This document shows positions 34,754 through 44,097 of a stretch of 64,000 bases of DNA, one piece after another. The notes under the pieces are model-generated. The model was not told the DNA's origin. It did no database searches and saw only the letters and a program-made list of their open reading frames with translations. Every line of letters begins with the position of its first letter. The first letter of the stretch is position 1. A program made the position numbers and the translations under genes. This DNA is from Gelatoporia subvermispora B (Eukaryota > Basidiomycota > Agaricomycetes > Polyporales > Gelatoporiaceae), in NCBI GenBank assembly GCA_000320605.2, contig KB445792.1, positions 935,581 to 999,580 on the forward strand, given 5' to 3'.

Positions 34754-36472
34754 ATGGCTGTCCCAGACAATCCCCAGAACAAGCCCGTGGCAGCGGCCCC
34801 CACGTCTCCCACCAAGCCCAAGCCACCCCAAGAGTCTTCCGGGCAGATCATCAAGTCAAAGAAGGAGGGACACGTTGCGACCCCAGCTACATATCCACCT
34901 ACCTCGGAAACTAGAGGAGAGCCGCGCTCCCAGATGAAGAAGATTTCCCGCCGGTCGAGCAAACCTTTTATCAACTGGTTTCAGCGCAAGCTCGCAGGCA
35001 CTGTGCGCGCAAGGCGTGTGTCTGAACCCCAAAGGCCGGGTACCCGCTCGCCGAGCGTGCAGGAAAAGCGAAGGTCGTCGGTACCTATGCCGCCGCTGCT
35101 TGCGCCACACGCAGGCAGCACAGGCTCTAGACACCAAGGCCGGGCAGCTTCTGTGGGGCCTAGCAGCAGGAAGAATGCTATATCGTTGAACGATACGGAT
35201 GAAGCTGGTAGTACCACCGACGCGGCAGACTCGGAGTCGTACGACGGGCGCCGCTCGTCACTTGCTCGGGATTCGACGTGGTCTCCTGCAAGCTACTATG
35301 AGGCAGACGAGGATGCTTCTGTGCGACCACTACCTCCGAGCTCTCCTCCTTCTCCTTCACCGTCCCGCTCTTCTTCTTCGTATCTCTCTGACCCGCGCAC
35401 TTTCCGGAGCATGGCTGCGAGCACGAAGCCTACCACGCTTTTGAGCGTTGACCTGACTGGTGGGATGGCTCATATTGCTCAGGCCCCTCCTACGCCTACA
35501 TCGACCTCACATCGCATCCCCCCGTATATTCGCTCGCACTCTGCCGGCCCATCTGGTGGATCAATCAGTTTCTCCGCATTGCCCCCTCCTTCGCCGACGC
35601 GCGCCACGAGTTCAGGTGCCTTGCAGGCACCCCAGCATACCAGACACCACCCCCGCGACAATCCGCGGCCTGATGCAGTGCCGCGCGATGACGCGTCGGT
35701 GCTCACGCTGGCGTCGAGTGCATTCGGCATGCCAGGCGCGCGGATCGGCGTTGCGGCACTCGCAACGTCCGGACGCGCCTCCCTCGCCGACGATGCATCA
35801 CATCTCAGCGCGGCACACGGCGCCAGTGATAGCACAAGTCATTTCTTATTAAGCCGTGACCGTTATGATGAGGCCGACGACGGCGAGGAGCAAGAGCAAG
35901 AGCAAGATAGGGACGAGGACGTGGGTGCTAGCGTGCGGGCACTGCGTCCGCGTAGCTCGCGCAGGAATAGTTGGGGAAGTGAGGCGAGCAAGTGGAGCGC
36001 TAGCGCGAGCGTAATCCTCGGAAGCAATGTCAGCCCGGTTGCGCGCGATCGCAGCCTTTGGACGGGCAGCTATCGAACTGGTGCATTCAGTGTCGAGAAC
36101 GGGGAGGATCTGGAGGGCGAAGCGAGTGATGAAGGAGAAGACAATCCGGCGGAGTCTTTGGAGGATGATACAGGTTTGGATCACTCTGCACGGTTGGAAG
36201 ATAGAGTGCAGATCGTAGATGCGACGACCCCGCCGGCTGCCCAGCCAGCGAATACTTCACCATCTGAAGAACCCGTTCACAGATTACATCATCACACCTC
36301 ATTCACCTCAAGTAAGAGCCCATCCGAGACTCCAAGGGTCGTGCCGATTCCGCTAGGGGAGCCAGAGCCCATGCCAAATCCCCGCGCGAGTGTGGATGTA
36401 CAAAGTATGGCAACTACAGACTATCATACGGAAGGCTATCGTACCGCAGCCTCCACTCCACTGCCTGTGTAA
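34754..36472 (+). CDS. Ser/Pro-rich hypothetical protein with basic N-terminal patch
   Basis: An intron-free frame of about 572 residues, unusual among its intron-rich neighbours. The most structured part is a basic, aromatic stretch at about residues 58-86 (SRRSSKPFINWFQRKLAGTV, then RARRVSEPQ), which could be an amphipathic membrane or lipid-binding element. The rest is disordered: Ser/Pro/Thr-rich, with acidic patches (DRDEDVGASVRALRP; LEGEASDEGEDN) and many possible phosphorylation sites. I do not recognise a family. The ATG at 34754 is the first in frame. High Arg/Ala/Ser use is consistent with the local GC-rich composition. Confidence 0.7.
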   Translation: MAVPDNPQNKPVAAAPTSPTKPKPPQESSGQIIKSKKEGHVATPATYPPTSETRGEPRSQMKKISRRSSKPFINWFQRKLAGTVRARRVSEPQRPGTRSPSVQEKRRSSVPMPPLLAPHAGSTGSRHQGRAASVGPSSRKNAISLNDTDEAGSTTDAADSESYDGRRSSLARDSTWSPASYYEADEDASVRPLPPSSPPSPSPSRSSSSYLSDPRTFRSMAASTKPTTLLSVDLTGGMAHIAQAPPTPTSTSHRIPPYIRSHSAGPSGGSISFSALPPPSPTRATSSGALQAPQHTRHHPRDNPRPDAVPRDDASVLTLASSAFGMPGARIGVAALATSGRASLADDASHLSAAHGASDSTSHFLLSRDRYDEADDGEEQEQEQDRDEDVGASVRALRPRSSRRNSWGSEASKWSASASVILGSNVSPVARDRSLWTGSYRTGAFSVENGEDLEGEASDEGEDNPAESLEDDTGLDHSARLEDRVQIVDATTPPAAQPANTSPSEEPVHRLHHHTSFTSSKSPSETPRVVPIPLGEPEPMPNPRASVDVQSMATTDYHTEGYRTAASTPLPV

Positions 36473-36915
36473 GCCGTTTATGCGGGATGGTACGTCTGCA
36501 GCATAGTGCATGTGCATGTGCACAACTTGACCCTTGTTTAGACCTCTCTTCGTATTACGTCCAAAGTACAGTATGTGATGGAATCCCATGCCGTCTCTGC
36601 ATTCCATACCTAACTCCGATAATCCAATATTGTGTTGCAATCATGTTCCATGCCATCAAGTCATCTGTGATTATATGCAACGTTGCCATTGCCCTTATGC
36701 GTATTAGCTACGATTATCTCCCTTGTAATTATAGTGTATCCTTCGAGTCGTATGAATACCCTCCCCGTCATCGTTCATCATCTGTTATTGAGCACTCAAT
36801 TTTTAGTTCAAGACCTGTGTGCGTTAGATTATTCGGCGAAGCTGCCCATTAGGGTGCGAGTCTTTTAGAGTGCATGAGTTATCTGAATGGGCACGCAACA
36901 AAATTACAAAATTAA
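36473..36915. other. Intergenic region
   Basis: AT-richer than its surroundings, between the Ser-rich gene and the tRNA gene. It should hold the 3' UTR of the Ser-rich gene. Open frames here have no motif. Confidence 0.4.
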
Positions 36916-37012
36916 TGTCCCTAGGGAGATTCGAGCTCCCGTCTCCACGGTTCTGCACATGCATTTCACAAGCGCCACAACGTGATGATCTAACCACTAA
37001 TCGATAGGGACC
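36916..37012 (-). tRNA. tRNA-His (anticodon GUG) with a 24-base intron
   Basis: On the minus strand a 7-bp acceptor stem GTCCCTA/TAGGGAC is perfect, with G at position -1 (37012) as expected for tRNA-His and discriminator A at 36916. The D stem is GATT/GATC. The anticodon stem TCACG/CGTGG encloses loop TTGTGG-C, with anticodon GTG at 36976-36978. The intron occupies 36951-36974, directly after the base 3' of the anticodon, the canonical eukaryotic position. The T stem GGGAG/CTCCC encloses CTCGAAT; position 54 is C instead of the usual T. CCA is not encoded. Confidence 0.85.
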
Positions 37013-37252
37013 ATACTGCGATCGGGAAGGCGAATGCCATGGATGGCGGCGTTCGAAAAGGTAACATCTGGCACACCATTCCACGCTATTCTACATATTG
37101 TAGGTCAGAAAAATCATGATCTACCAGTGCTATGTTTGAACGAGTCATGCCTAGAGTGCCACTTTCCCTGAATGACATTACATGACTTGCGACAACCACC
37201 CAACTGAGAGAAAATTGCCAGTCATCACACGTCAGCCGGGACTCACATCAGC

Positions 37253-38531
37253 ATGAGTGCACCTCAGAGTCTGTCTTCGGTGAATATCACAATTCTCGGA
37301 AGTGCTTCCGCTCAGCCATCTTCGACAAGAAACCATTCTTCTCTTGCCCTACGCCTTGACGGAGATGTATGGTTGTTTGACTGCGGCGAAGCGACGCAGC
37401 ACCAGCTCCAGAAAAGCACCGTAAAGATGGGCAAGATCCAAAAGATCTTCATTACGCATACACATGGTAGCCCTTCAGTGTACCAATCCTGTATCAACTG
37501 CATCACTCATCTTAGGACCACAGGCGATCACATATTTGGGCTCTTACCCGTCCTTGCTAGCAGATTGAATGGGGCCGGAGGGATGACCGATCCTGCTGAA
37601 GATCCACGACTGCAGCATGCGGAACAGACCCGAGTTACGGTTGGTCCTCTTCTCTCCGCATTAATAAGAATCACATTCTCAAGGAGCATCTCAGCCGCTG
37701 GAGATCTATGGACCGGCAGGCACACGTGCATACGTGCGCAACGGTCTGACCTACACCCACACCATCCTAGGAGCGCCGTACGTCGTACACGAGTTGCGCT
37801 TCCCCTCCGATCTACCAGACGACGATCTCACCTCCATGCCCCTACATGCATCCGAACTTGCGACTGGTCGCAACATTCGACAAGTTGACGGCATTTGGGT
37901 TGATATCTGGGCAAACGACCTACTCGCAGTCTCCGCTGCACCCATCTTCCACTCTGTGCCATGCGTAGGCTACGTTGTGACAGAGCTGCCGGTTCCGGGG
38001 AAGATAGAACCTGCGAAGTACATACCTGCACTGAAGCGCACAAAGACGCCTATATCGGTCATGAAGCTCCTACAACAAGGCGAGAGTGTTCAGCTGTCCG
38101 ACGGCACTGTTCTCCACGGTCCAGAACGGAAGCCAGGGCGGAAGCTAGTGATTCTGGGCGACACATATGACTCCTCTCCCATTGCAGACTTGGCTAGGGA
38201 GGCAGATATCCTCGTTCATGAAGCAACGAATGCGCATCTACCAGGAGTCGACCCGAACACAAAGGACGATGACACATATGAGAGCGTGGAAGCGCGCGCC
38301 AAGTCGCGCGGACACTCGACACCTCAAATGGCTGGCGCATTCGGCAAGAATATCGGTGCGCGCAAGTTGCTCCTAAATCACTTCTCCGCACGATATCCCG
38401 GGAACGACGACCTGGATGAAGAAGCTAAGAAAATCATGCAAGCCATAGGTACTCTGGCCGCAGGCGAATTCAATGGACCAGTCATCTGCGCAAGGGACCT
38501 GATGAGCTTTGACATAGAGCCACGCAGATAG
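37253..38531 (+). CDS. tRNase Z (tRNA 3'-processing endonuclease)
   Basis: Metallo-beta-lactamase-fold endonuclease that cuts the 3' trailer from tRNA precursors. Motifs in order: [33 protein letters not shown], the zinc motif [17 protein letters not shown] (split by an intron after HTHG), [36 protein letters not shown], the HEAT motif VHEATNAH, and [12 protein letters not shown] with [10 protein letters not shown] near the C-terminus. These are the defining residues of tRNase Z. At about 380 residues it is the short (ELAC1-like) form. A second intron precedes PLEIYGPAG. It lies 240 bases from the divergent tRNA-His gene. Confidence 0.94.
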
Positions 38532-38600
38532 TTGAGTACCAGTAATAACATAATTGTACAACGTCCGCGGATATAGGTACAGTGCTGTGTCCGGGGCCAA

Positions 38601-39877
38601 TCAGTCGTCCGGTGGATCAGACAACTCACTGCTCATATCGCTCGCCTCGCCCTCCTCTAACTCTTCTTCTCGTGCCTTCTTTTTCACCTTCGGCTCCTCT
38701 GCTAGCTCACCCATCTCAATGTCGTCCTCATCTGACACCCGTACAGACGGAATCGGTGCAGGAGAATTGCTTCCCGACATTGGTATTACGGGAGTAGATG
38801 TACGTGAGGTTGAAGGTACGAAGGGACGAGCTCCGGCGTTGAGCGTGTGAGCGAGCGGGATGTCGTCGGAATCTCGGTCGTTCTCTCCTTCCTCATGCTC
38901 TTCGTTGAGTTCGCCAGACTCTTCTCGTGTTCGTGCACTAGTTGACCCTTCCGCTTCCATGTCGACGTCTTCGCCCTCGACTTCGGGCGGCAGTTCTGGC
39001 GCGGGGCTCTCGGGGCGTGACAACTCAGTTGGGTCTTGTTTCCCCATGAGGCGGAGTGAGGCGAGCTCTGAGATAATGCCCTCCAAAGCGGATTTTTGCG
39101 ACTGCACGACTCGATTTTGGCTTTCGTGCTCTGCGCGAATAGTAGCCATGTCGTTCTCGAGCGAGGCGATTGACCTGAGAAACCATCCACGTGTAAGCCC
39201 CGCGCCCAATCGGCTAGGCGAACAGGTGCACGACTGCATGCGTACCGCTCCAACTCCTCCCTGCTTGGGAAGGTGTTGATCTTGTCGGCGATTTGGTCAT
39301 ACTCGATTTTGCGCTTGCGCTGCAGCTGGGCGTGCTCTAGCGATGTCTTGAGCTCCTCAATTTGGTCTTTCAATCGAACGTGCTCGGTGGCTGCGGAGAG
39401 GCGCACGCGTAAACGTTCAAAAACCTCGCGCCAGGAGTCACCCGTACGTACCTATGCGCTCTCGCTCTCGCTGATACTCCTCTACTTGCCGCGCCTCTGC
39501 CTCACACACCATGAGACTCTTCTTGAGCGATAGATGAAACGACGCAAGCTCGACAAGGAATGCTTCGCGCGCATCTTCGACTGAGGTGAATGCAGGGAGG
39601 AGGGGCGGGATGACGGGGGTGTAAGCCACGGAGGTGTAGTTGTGAAACTTCTTGGTCACACGACGCAGGGCCTTCTCGTCATTCGTAATGCGAGTGTGGA
39701 TAATGGCGTCTTCGGGTACCCGCGGAAGGTATCAATAGGTTAGTCTTTCGGAACTGACACGGGCTGCACACCTTCCTGCTGCACAGATAACGAAGGTGCG
39801 ACATAGGTTGCCTCTGCCGTCGAAGCAGTGGTTGACGGCTGGTCCTCGGGCGTTACGTGCTCGGCCACGTTCGACAT
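38601..39877 (-). CDS. THO complex subunit 7 (THOC7/Mft1-like)
   Basis: Subunit of the nuclear THO/TREX complex, which couples transcription to mRNP packaging and export. The first exon encodes MSNVAEHVTPEDQPSTTAS. The conserved domain is DAIIHTRITNDEKALRRVTKKFHNY and onwards, then SFHLSLKKSLMVCEAEARQV and a coiled coil (RLKDQIEELKTSLEHAQLQRK, then RKIEYDQIADKINTFPSREELE). A second coiled coil (SIASLENDMATIRAEHES) is followed by a long acidic, Ser/Pro-rich tail ending SSELSDPPDD. The KIEYDxIAxxI segment is characteristic of THOC7. The acidic tail is longer than in animals. Four exons. Confidence 0.88.
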
Positions 39878-40285
39878 ACTACCGGAAATGCTTGTTGGAT
39901 GGACGTGGGCCGCAGAAGGTAGACGGTGAGTGTGGCCGCCACAAGAAATTGAATAGGTTCAGCTAGTCCTCCTGGTCGGCGGCGGCAGGACAAGGCAGCC
40001 AAGCGTGACACGTGCGTTACTCGGAAAATGGAAAAAATATGTCTCAACTCAGATAAGCCCTATACTATGGTTCGGGCCGAGTGCCAGCCAGGGACAGGGC
40101 GGCAAGCACGAGGTGTCACGCGGCCTGCGTCACGGCGTCGGGGTGTGACGCGCAGCCTCTGACGTCGCGCACGTTCGTGCAGAGTTGCCTAAAGGAGGTT
40201 GTACCATCTAGGCTCCGTTCCTACCAGAACTTGTCAGGCGGCTCAAGGGCGAGCTTCTGCCTCCTCACCTCTCCCAGCTCCCACC
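39878..40285. other. Divergent promoter region, THO7 / VTC1
   Basis: A 408-base gap between the starts of THO7 (minus) and VTC1 (plus). The part nearest VTC1 is GC- and pyrimidine-rich. I see no other gene. Confidence 0.4.
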
Positions 40286-40890
40286 ATGTCCACTCAGCCG
40301 CTCCTGCAGCGTACCGCAGCGAAACGTATCGCCCTCCCCGTCCGCGTCGAGCCCAAGGTCTCCTTTGCGAACGAGCGTACTTTCCTTTCATGGCTGCACT
40401 TCACCGTCGTTCTCGGCGGACTTGCGGTTGGTTTGCTCAACTTTGGAGATAAAGTGCGTCATTGGTCGTGTGCGAGATTACTGGCTGATATTCACCGTGT
40501 CCGAAGGTCGGGAAGATCAGTGCAGCGATGTTTTCCCTCGTCGGTGAGTACTCATCAGCCGAAGTCCTCTCTGCTCGCCATTCACAGCGGCGTTCTCGTC
40601 GGTCAGCTATGGCGGTTATGATGTACGCACTATATACATATCACTGGCGTGCAGCATCCATCCGTAAAGGAGGCCGTGGTCCCTACGATGATAGAATTGG
40701 ACCGGTGAGTGCCAACGAAAAGTAATCACCGCATTTAATTCACCTGCCCTACAGACGGTCCTGTGCATTGCGCTCATGAGTATGTCTCTGATATTAATGC
40801 TAAGATTGCACCCGCTCATCATTTCACGTAGTCGCTATCATCGTCAATTTCGTCCTGCGATTCACGCAGCCAGACCTGGACCAGCCGTGA
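40286..40890 (+). CDS. VTC1: Vacuolar transporter chaperone subunit 1 (VTC1)
   Basis: Small three-helix membrane subunit of the VTC complex, which makes polyphosphate and moves it into the vacuole. It starts [20 protein letters not shown] and then [21 protein letters not shown], the invariant VTC signature ([14 protein letters not shown]). Next are [59 protein letters not shown] and the third helix [19 protein letters not shown]. Length of about 130 residues is normal. Four introns with standard borders; the first lies directly after GDK. Confidence 0.95.
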
Positions 40891-41266
40891 TCCACGAAGC
40901 TATTACATGCCGCTATATCTATCAAGATGTACCACGCAATCTCATCCACATTCTACGCACCGTGGATCCATCAAGGCGCCACGACGAGCTAGACGAACCA
41001 CTTGCACATATCTCATCGGAGGCTTGAATATACCGTCTATCCCGGTCACTGCACGCGCCTAGTTCAAAAGGACACTGTCACTTCATGTATTCCTACTTTC
41101 TAATGATAATGACATCAGTATGTTCTCGGCCTTGCACCCAATTATCCATCGACTTGCGTGTAGTGCAACGCGAGTGTTCATCACACATCTCACACTTTGG
41201 GATATCATCCCTGTGGTTATCGTAGCACGTGTAGCATTGAGTATGTCTACAATCAAGTCTCTATTG
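40891..41266. other. Convergent intergenic (3' ends)
   Basis: A 376-base gap between the stop codons of VTC1 and NDUFA8. It should hold their 3' UTRs; nothing else is seen. Confidence 0.4.
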
Positions 41267-42099
41267 CTACCGCTGTACACCAGTAAAAACGGGGTTTTTG
41301 ACCTCGTGGATCGGCGTCTTCCCCGCCGGCGTTCCCGGAATGGTCTTGGTCAGGCCCTGCGAAGTGGAGTAAACATCAGTCATGAACGACCCCCGTGTGG
41401 ACAGGGAGAAAGAGCGTTAGTGTGAAGGAGGGCATACCAGCTTCTCGAACATGCAGTTGTTCAATGCACGCTCAGGCTTGCGGCACATGTAGAATTCCTG
41501 GAAATAGGGAGCAGATGCTAAGCTGCGCGAGTAGAGCCGTTATAGAAAGGGAGGACAGACGTGGTTGTTCTTCTCTAGGCACTGCCAGTGATCCTCGAAG
41601 ACTTGTCCGCAGTTCTCGCGCATCTTGGTGATGCTAACATGTCAGTCGCGGCGCAATGGGAGCAAGCTTGAGTTCGCAGCATCACGGGTCTAGAAGGAGC
41701 ACTCACAGGTCAATGGCGCAGCGCGTTACCCGTCTACCTTCCTTCAAACAGTGCGCTGGGTCGCGGTTCTCGGCCTTGCACAACATGAAGTCCTCTGTCA
41801 CAGCGCATTCGAGCGATCAGTCCATTGCCCTCAAACTGCAACTATCCCAAAGATAGCGACGTAATTGTTATCTTCCAACAGGTAGGCCAAGGGTATTGCA
41901 CAGCGAAGGATCCGAGAAACGCAGTCTGGCGGAACATACCATTGAACTCCTTGCAGTAATCGCCGATGAAGAAAGCGGCGCTCTTGAGCGGCGCACTGGT
42001 CGTACCAAGCTCAGAGACCTTGGGAACGTCGCTAGGGAGCGGGGTGGGCTCCTTGTAGGGCTGCGACGCCTCGGCGGGGTCGTGGTATACGCTGGACAT
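41267..42099 (-). CDS. Complex I subunit NDUFA8 (twin CHCH, 20.8 kDa/PGIV)
   Basis: Accessory subunit of respiratory complex I, located in the intermembrane space. It starts MSSVYHDPAEASQPYKEP and continues KVSELGTTSAPLKSAAFFIG. Four CX9C motifs are present: CKEFNEDFMLC, CLKEGRRVTRC, CGQVFEDHWQC and CRKPERALNNC. This is the twin-CHCH signature of NDUFA8, imported by the Mia40 route. The C-terminus reads FEKLGLTKTIPGTPAGKTPIH and ends NPVFTGVQR. Introns split the first CX9C and the region after CAIDL. The N-terminal exon fixes the start. Confidence 0.93.
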
Positions 42100-42353
42100 G
42101 GTGTCGCGGTGCTCGTTGGTCGCCGGCGGCTAGTTTCCCAGTGTCGGGCAGCGGTCACGCACTCACGCTTACCCCGCCGGCCAATCGACACGCGGCGGAG
42201 TTGGCCGCTGCAGTCGCCCAAATGCGGGAGGGCTGCACGCCCGGGCCAATATTTGGACGTGTATGTAGTATTTGACGCGCGTCGCGCAATGCACAGGCGG
42301 CCGCGGGGGAACGCGTGTGGCTCTCAACTTGCCTTACGTCGACGACTGGCCCC

Positions 42354-43033
42354 ATGGTGAGCACCGTCCTCCAGAGCCTCTGGCAACAGGCTGATATCTA
42401 CCTTTGGCAATATAGAAACCTATCAGACCACCCCCAAAGACCTACGTCCTCCAGGTCAAGACACACAAGCTTTCTGTTGTTCTCGTTGCCGACAAAGAGA
42501 AGACGATTGGCTCTCTCAAAACCGAGGTGCTGGGTGCGCTCCAGGCACCAGTCCTCGATGCGCCTATGGGTCCCATGAGCATGCATGTCGAAATGGACCC
42601 CGAGTGGCAGGTGCCCAAAGTTGAGAGCGTAAACGATTTCGAGCTCAGTAGGGGCCTCAAGGAACGCGGCCGACCGACAGGACAGTACGAGGTCCTCGAC
42701 GCGTCAACCAGGATCCAGAACACATTGACAAATTGGGACTACGTGTTCGTGCAGTTCAGAGACGAGGATGGTGAGTACAATACAAGCTCCTCTTATAGAC
42801 GTGTTCTTCCATACATAATACACAAAATGCGCATACCATCGTACTTCCCGTCGACGTGCCAACCTCGCCCGGTCTCTATTCAACGCCCGTTGCCATTTCA
42901 AACACCACAAGGCAAACTGCAACCCGTGAAAGTCTCCGTTCCCGCTCTTCTGGAGGACGATGAGGATGACCAAGATGCAGCGTTGGCTGCAGCACGTAAA
43001 GGAAAACGAAAAGCAGATTCAGTCGAGGCGTGA
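42354..43033 (+). CDS. Ubiquitin-like-fold hypothetical protein
   Basis: The first coding exon is just the ATG (42354-42356); after a 59-base intron the frame continues KPIRPPPKTYVLQVKTHKLS. The segment TYVLQVKTHKLSVVLVADKE followed by KTIGSLKTEVLGAL looks like the beta-hairpin and helix of a ubiquitin-like fold. It goes on with ESVNDFELSRGLKERGRPTG and NTLTNWDYVFVQFRDEDGK, then an acidic patch (LLEDDEDDQDAALAAARKG) and a basic end KGKRKADSVEA. The KRK block may be a nuclear signal. There is no di-Gly end, so it would not be conjugated. I do not recognise the family. One more intron follows EDG. Confidence 0.75.
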
Positions 43034-43179
43034 TATGTCCTGATCCTGCGCCACCGACGTGACTTCGGAGGTACTACGAATGGACACCGAGACTGCATAG
43101 AGCTACTTGCACTGTTCTTCGTTTTCCGTATGGGATGCTGTTGCGCTGGCTCCTGGTGTATACCGTATCTCCCGCATCT

Positions 43180-43858
43180 CTATAATTGTAGTGCTTGCTC
43201 TCTTGGCCAGGACCGAGGTTCTAAAGGTAGAAGAGCTGCTGCAACGCGACGGCCTTCTTCGAGAAGCAGGTTGTATGTAGAGCACGCATTCCACTGTCAT
43301 TTTGCAAAGGTCAATGAAGTGGATGTGAGTCGATGAAATACCACGAACCGTGTCCATCACTTCGACGTTGATGCCATTCCGGCTGAGATATAGACGGAGG
43401 GCAGGCGGAATCATCTTCACTTTCTTACCCGTACCGAGAAGCAGTAATTCTATACATACCAGCACCAGTATCAGGCGAAGACTTCACATGTATGCACCAT
43501 AGACATACTGACCAGGTTTCGGAACGGTGGCCTCAAATATTTCAAAATGCTCCTTCCCCCATCCCTCCCAGAACTGTTGGGGTACATCCCAGAGGAAGAC
43601 TTTACCCTCGAGGAAGATACACGCGGCCGGGAGGAGCAGTCCGTCGTCGAGTTGTACGCCCGCCGGCGTTACTGTCTTGACAGATACGGGAGGTGCGGGT
43701 CCACCTTCCAGGATGTTGTTCAGGTGTGTCACATTGCTTCGAAGACAGACAGAATGAGAAAATGAGCGCGAAGACAGGAATGCGCTCCTGTGAAACACTG
43801 GCCGAGCAACTTGTTGTAGCAGTATGCGAGCGAGAGGACGGAAGTGTGTGTTGGCCAT
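43180..43858 (-). CDS. Complex I assembly factor NDUFAF3-like (DUF498)
   Basis: Mitochondrial factor for early complex I assembly. The N-terminus MANTHFRPLARILLQQVARP and onward is Arg-rich and amphipathic, as for a mitochondrial presequence. The DUF498 core has NNILEGGPAPPVSVKTVTPA, GLLLPAACIFLEGKVFLWDV and HFEIFEATVPKP, then ELLLLGTGKKVKMIPPALRL (the diagnostic LGTG motif), LSRNGINVEVMDTV and NACSTYNLLLEEGRRVAAAL ending in LPLEPRSW. Introns fall before ELLLLGTG and before NACSTYN. Length of about 190 residues fits the family. It lies beside the NDUFA8 gene, separated only by the ubiquitin-like gene. Confidence 0.92.
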
Positions 43859-44097
43859 GACTGCCTTCGTTCACTTCATGCTCCAGTCCAATCCGACTTT
43901 GGACTTACGATCGAGGTGTACATGCTGACTAATTAATCACGTGTGAACCGCGCGCGCACGGTCGCGCCGACACCCTCGCATCGCGCGCCTCCGTGGACCG
44001 TAGTCCATGAACTCTTACCGCACCGCACATACGCGGTACAATACTCTCCAAGTTTCGTTTACTTTTATGAACTTTCACGACTTATTCCACAAGCACA

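Noticed and set aside
36916..37012. tRNA-Val or tRNA-Asp instead of tRNA-His
   Set aside because: Only the His reading gives a full 7-bp acceptor stem, G-1, loop TTGTGG-C and an intron in the canonical place.
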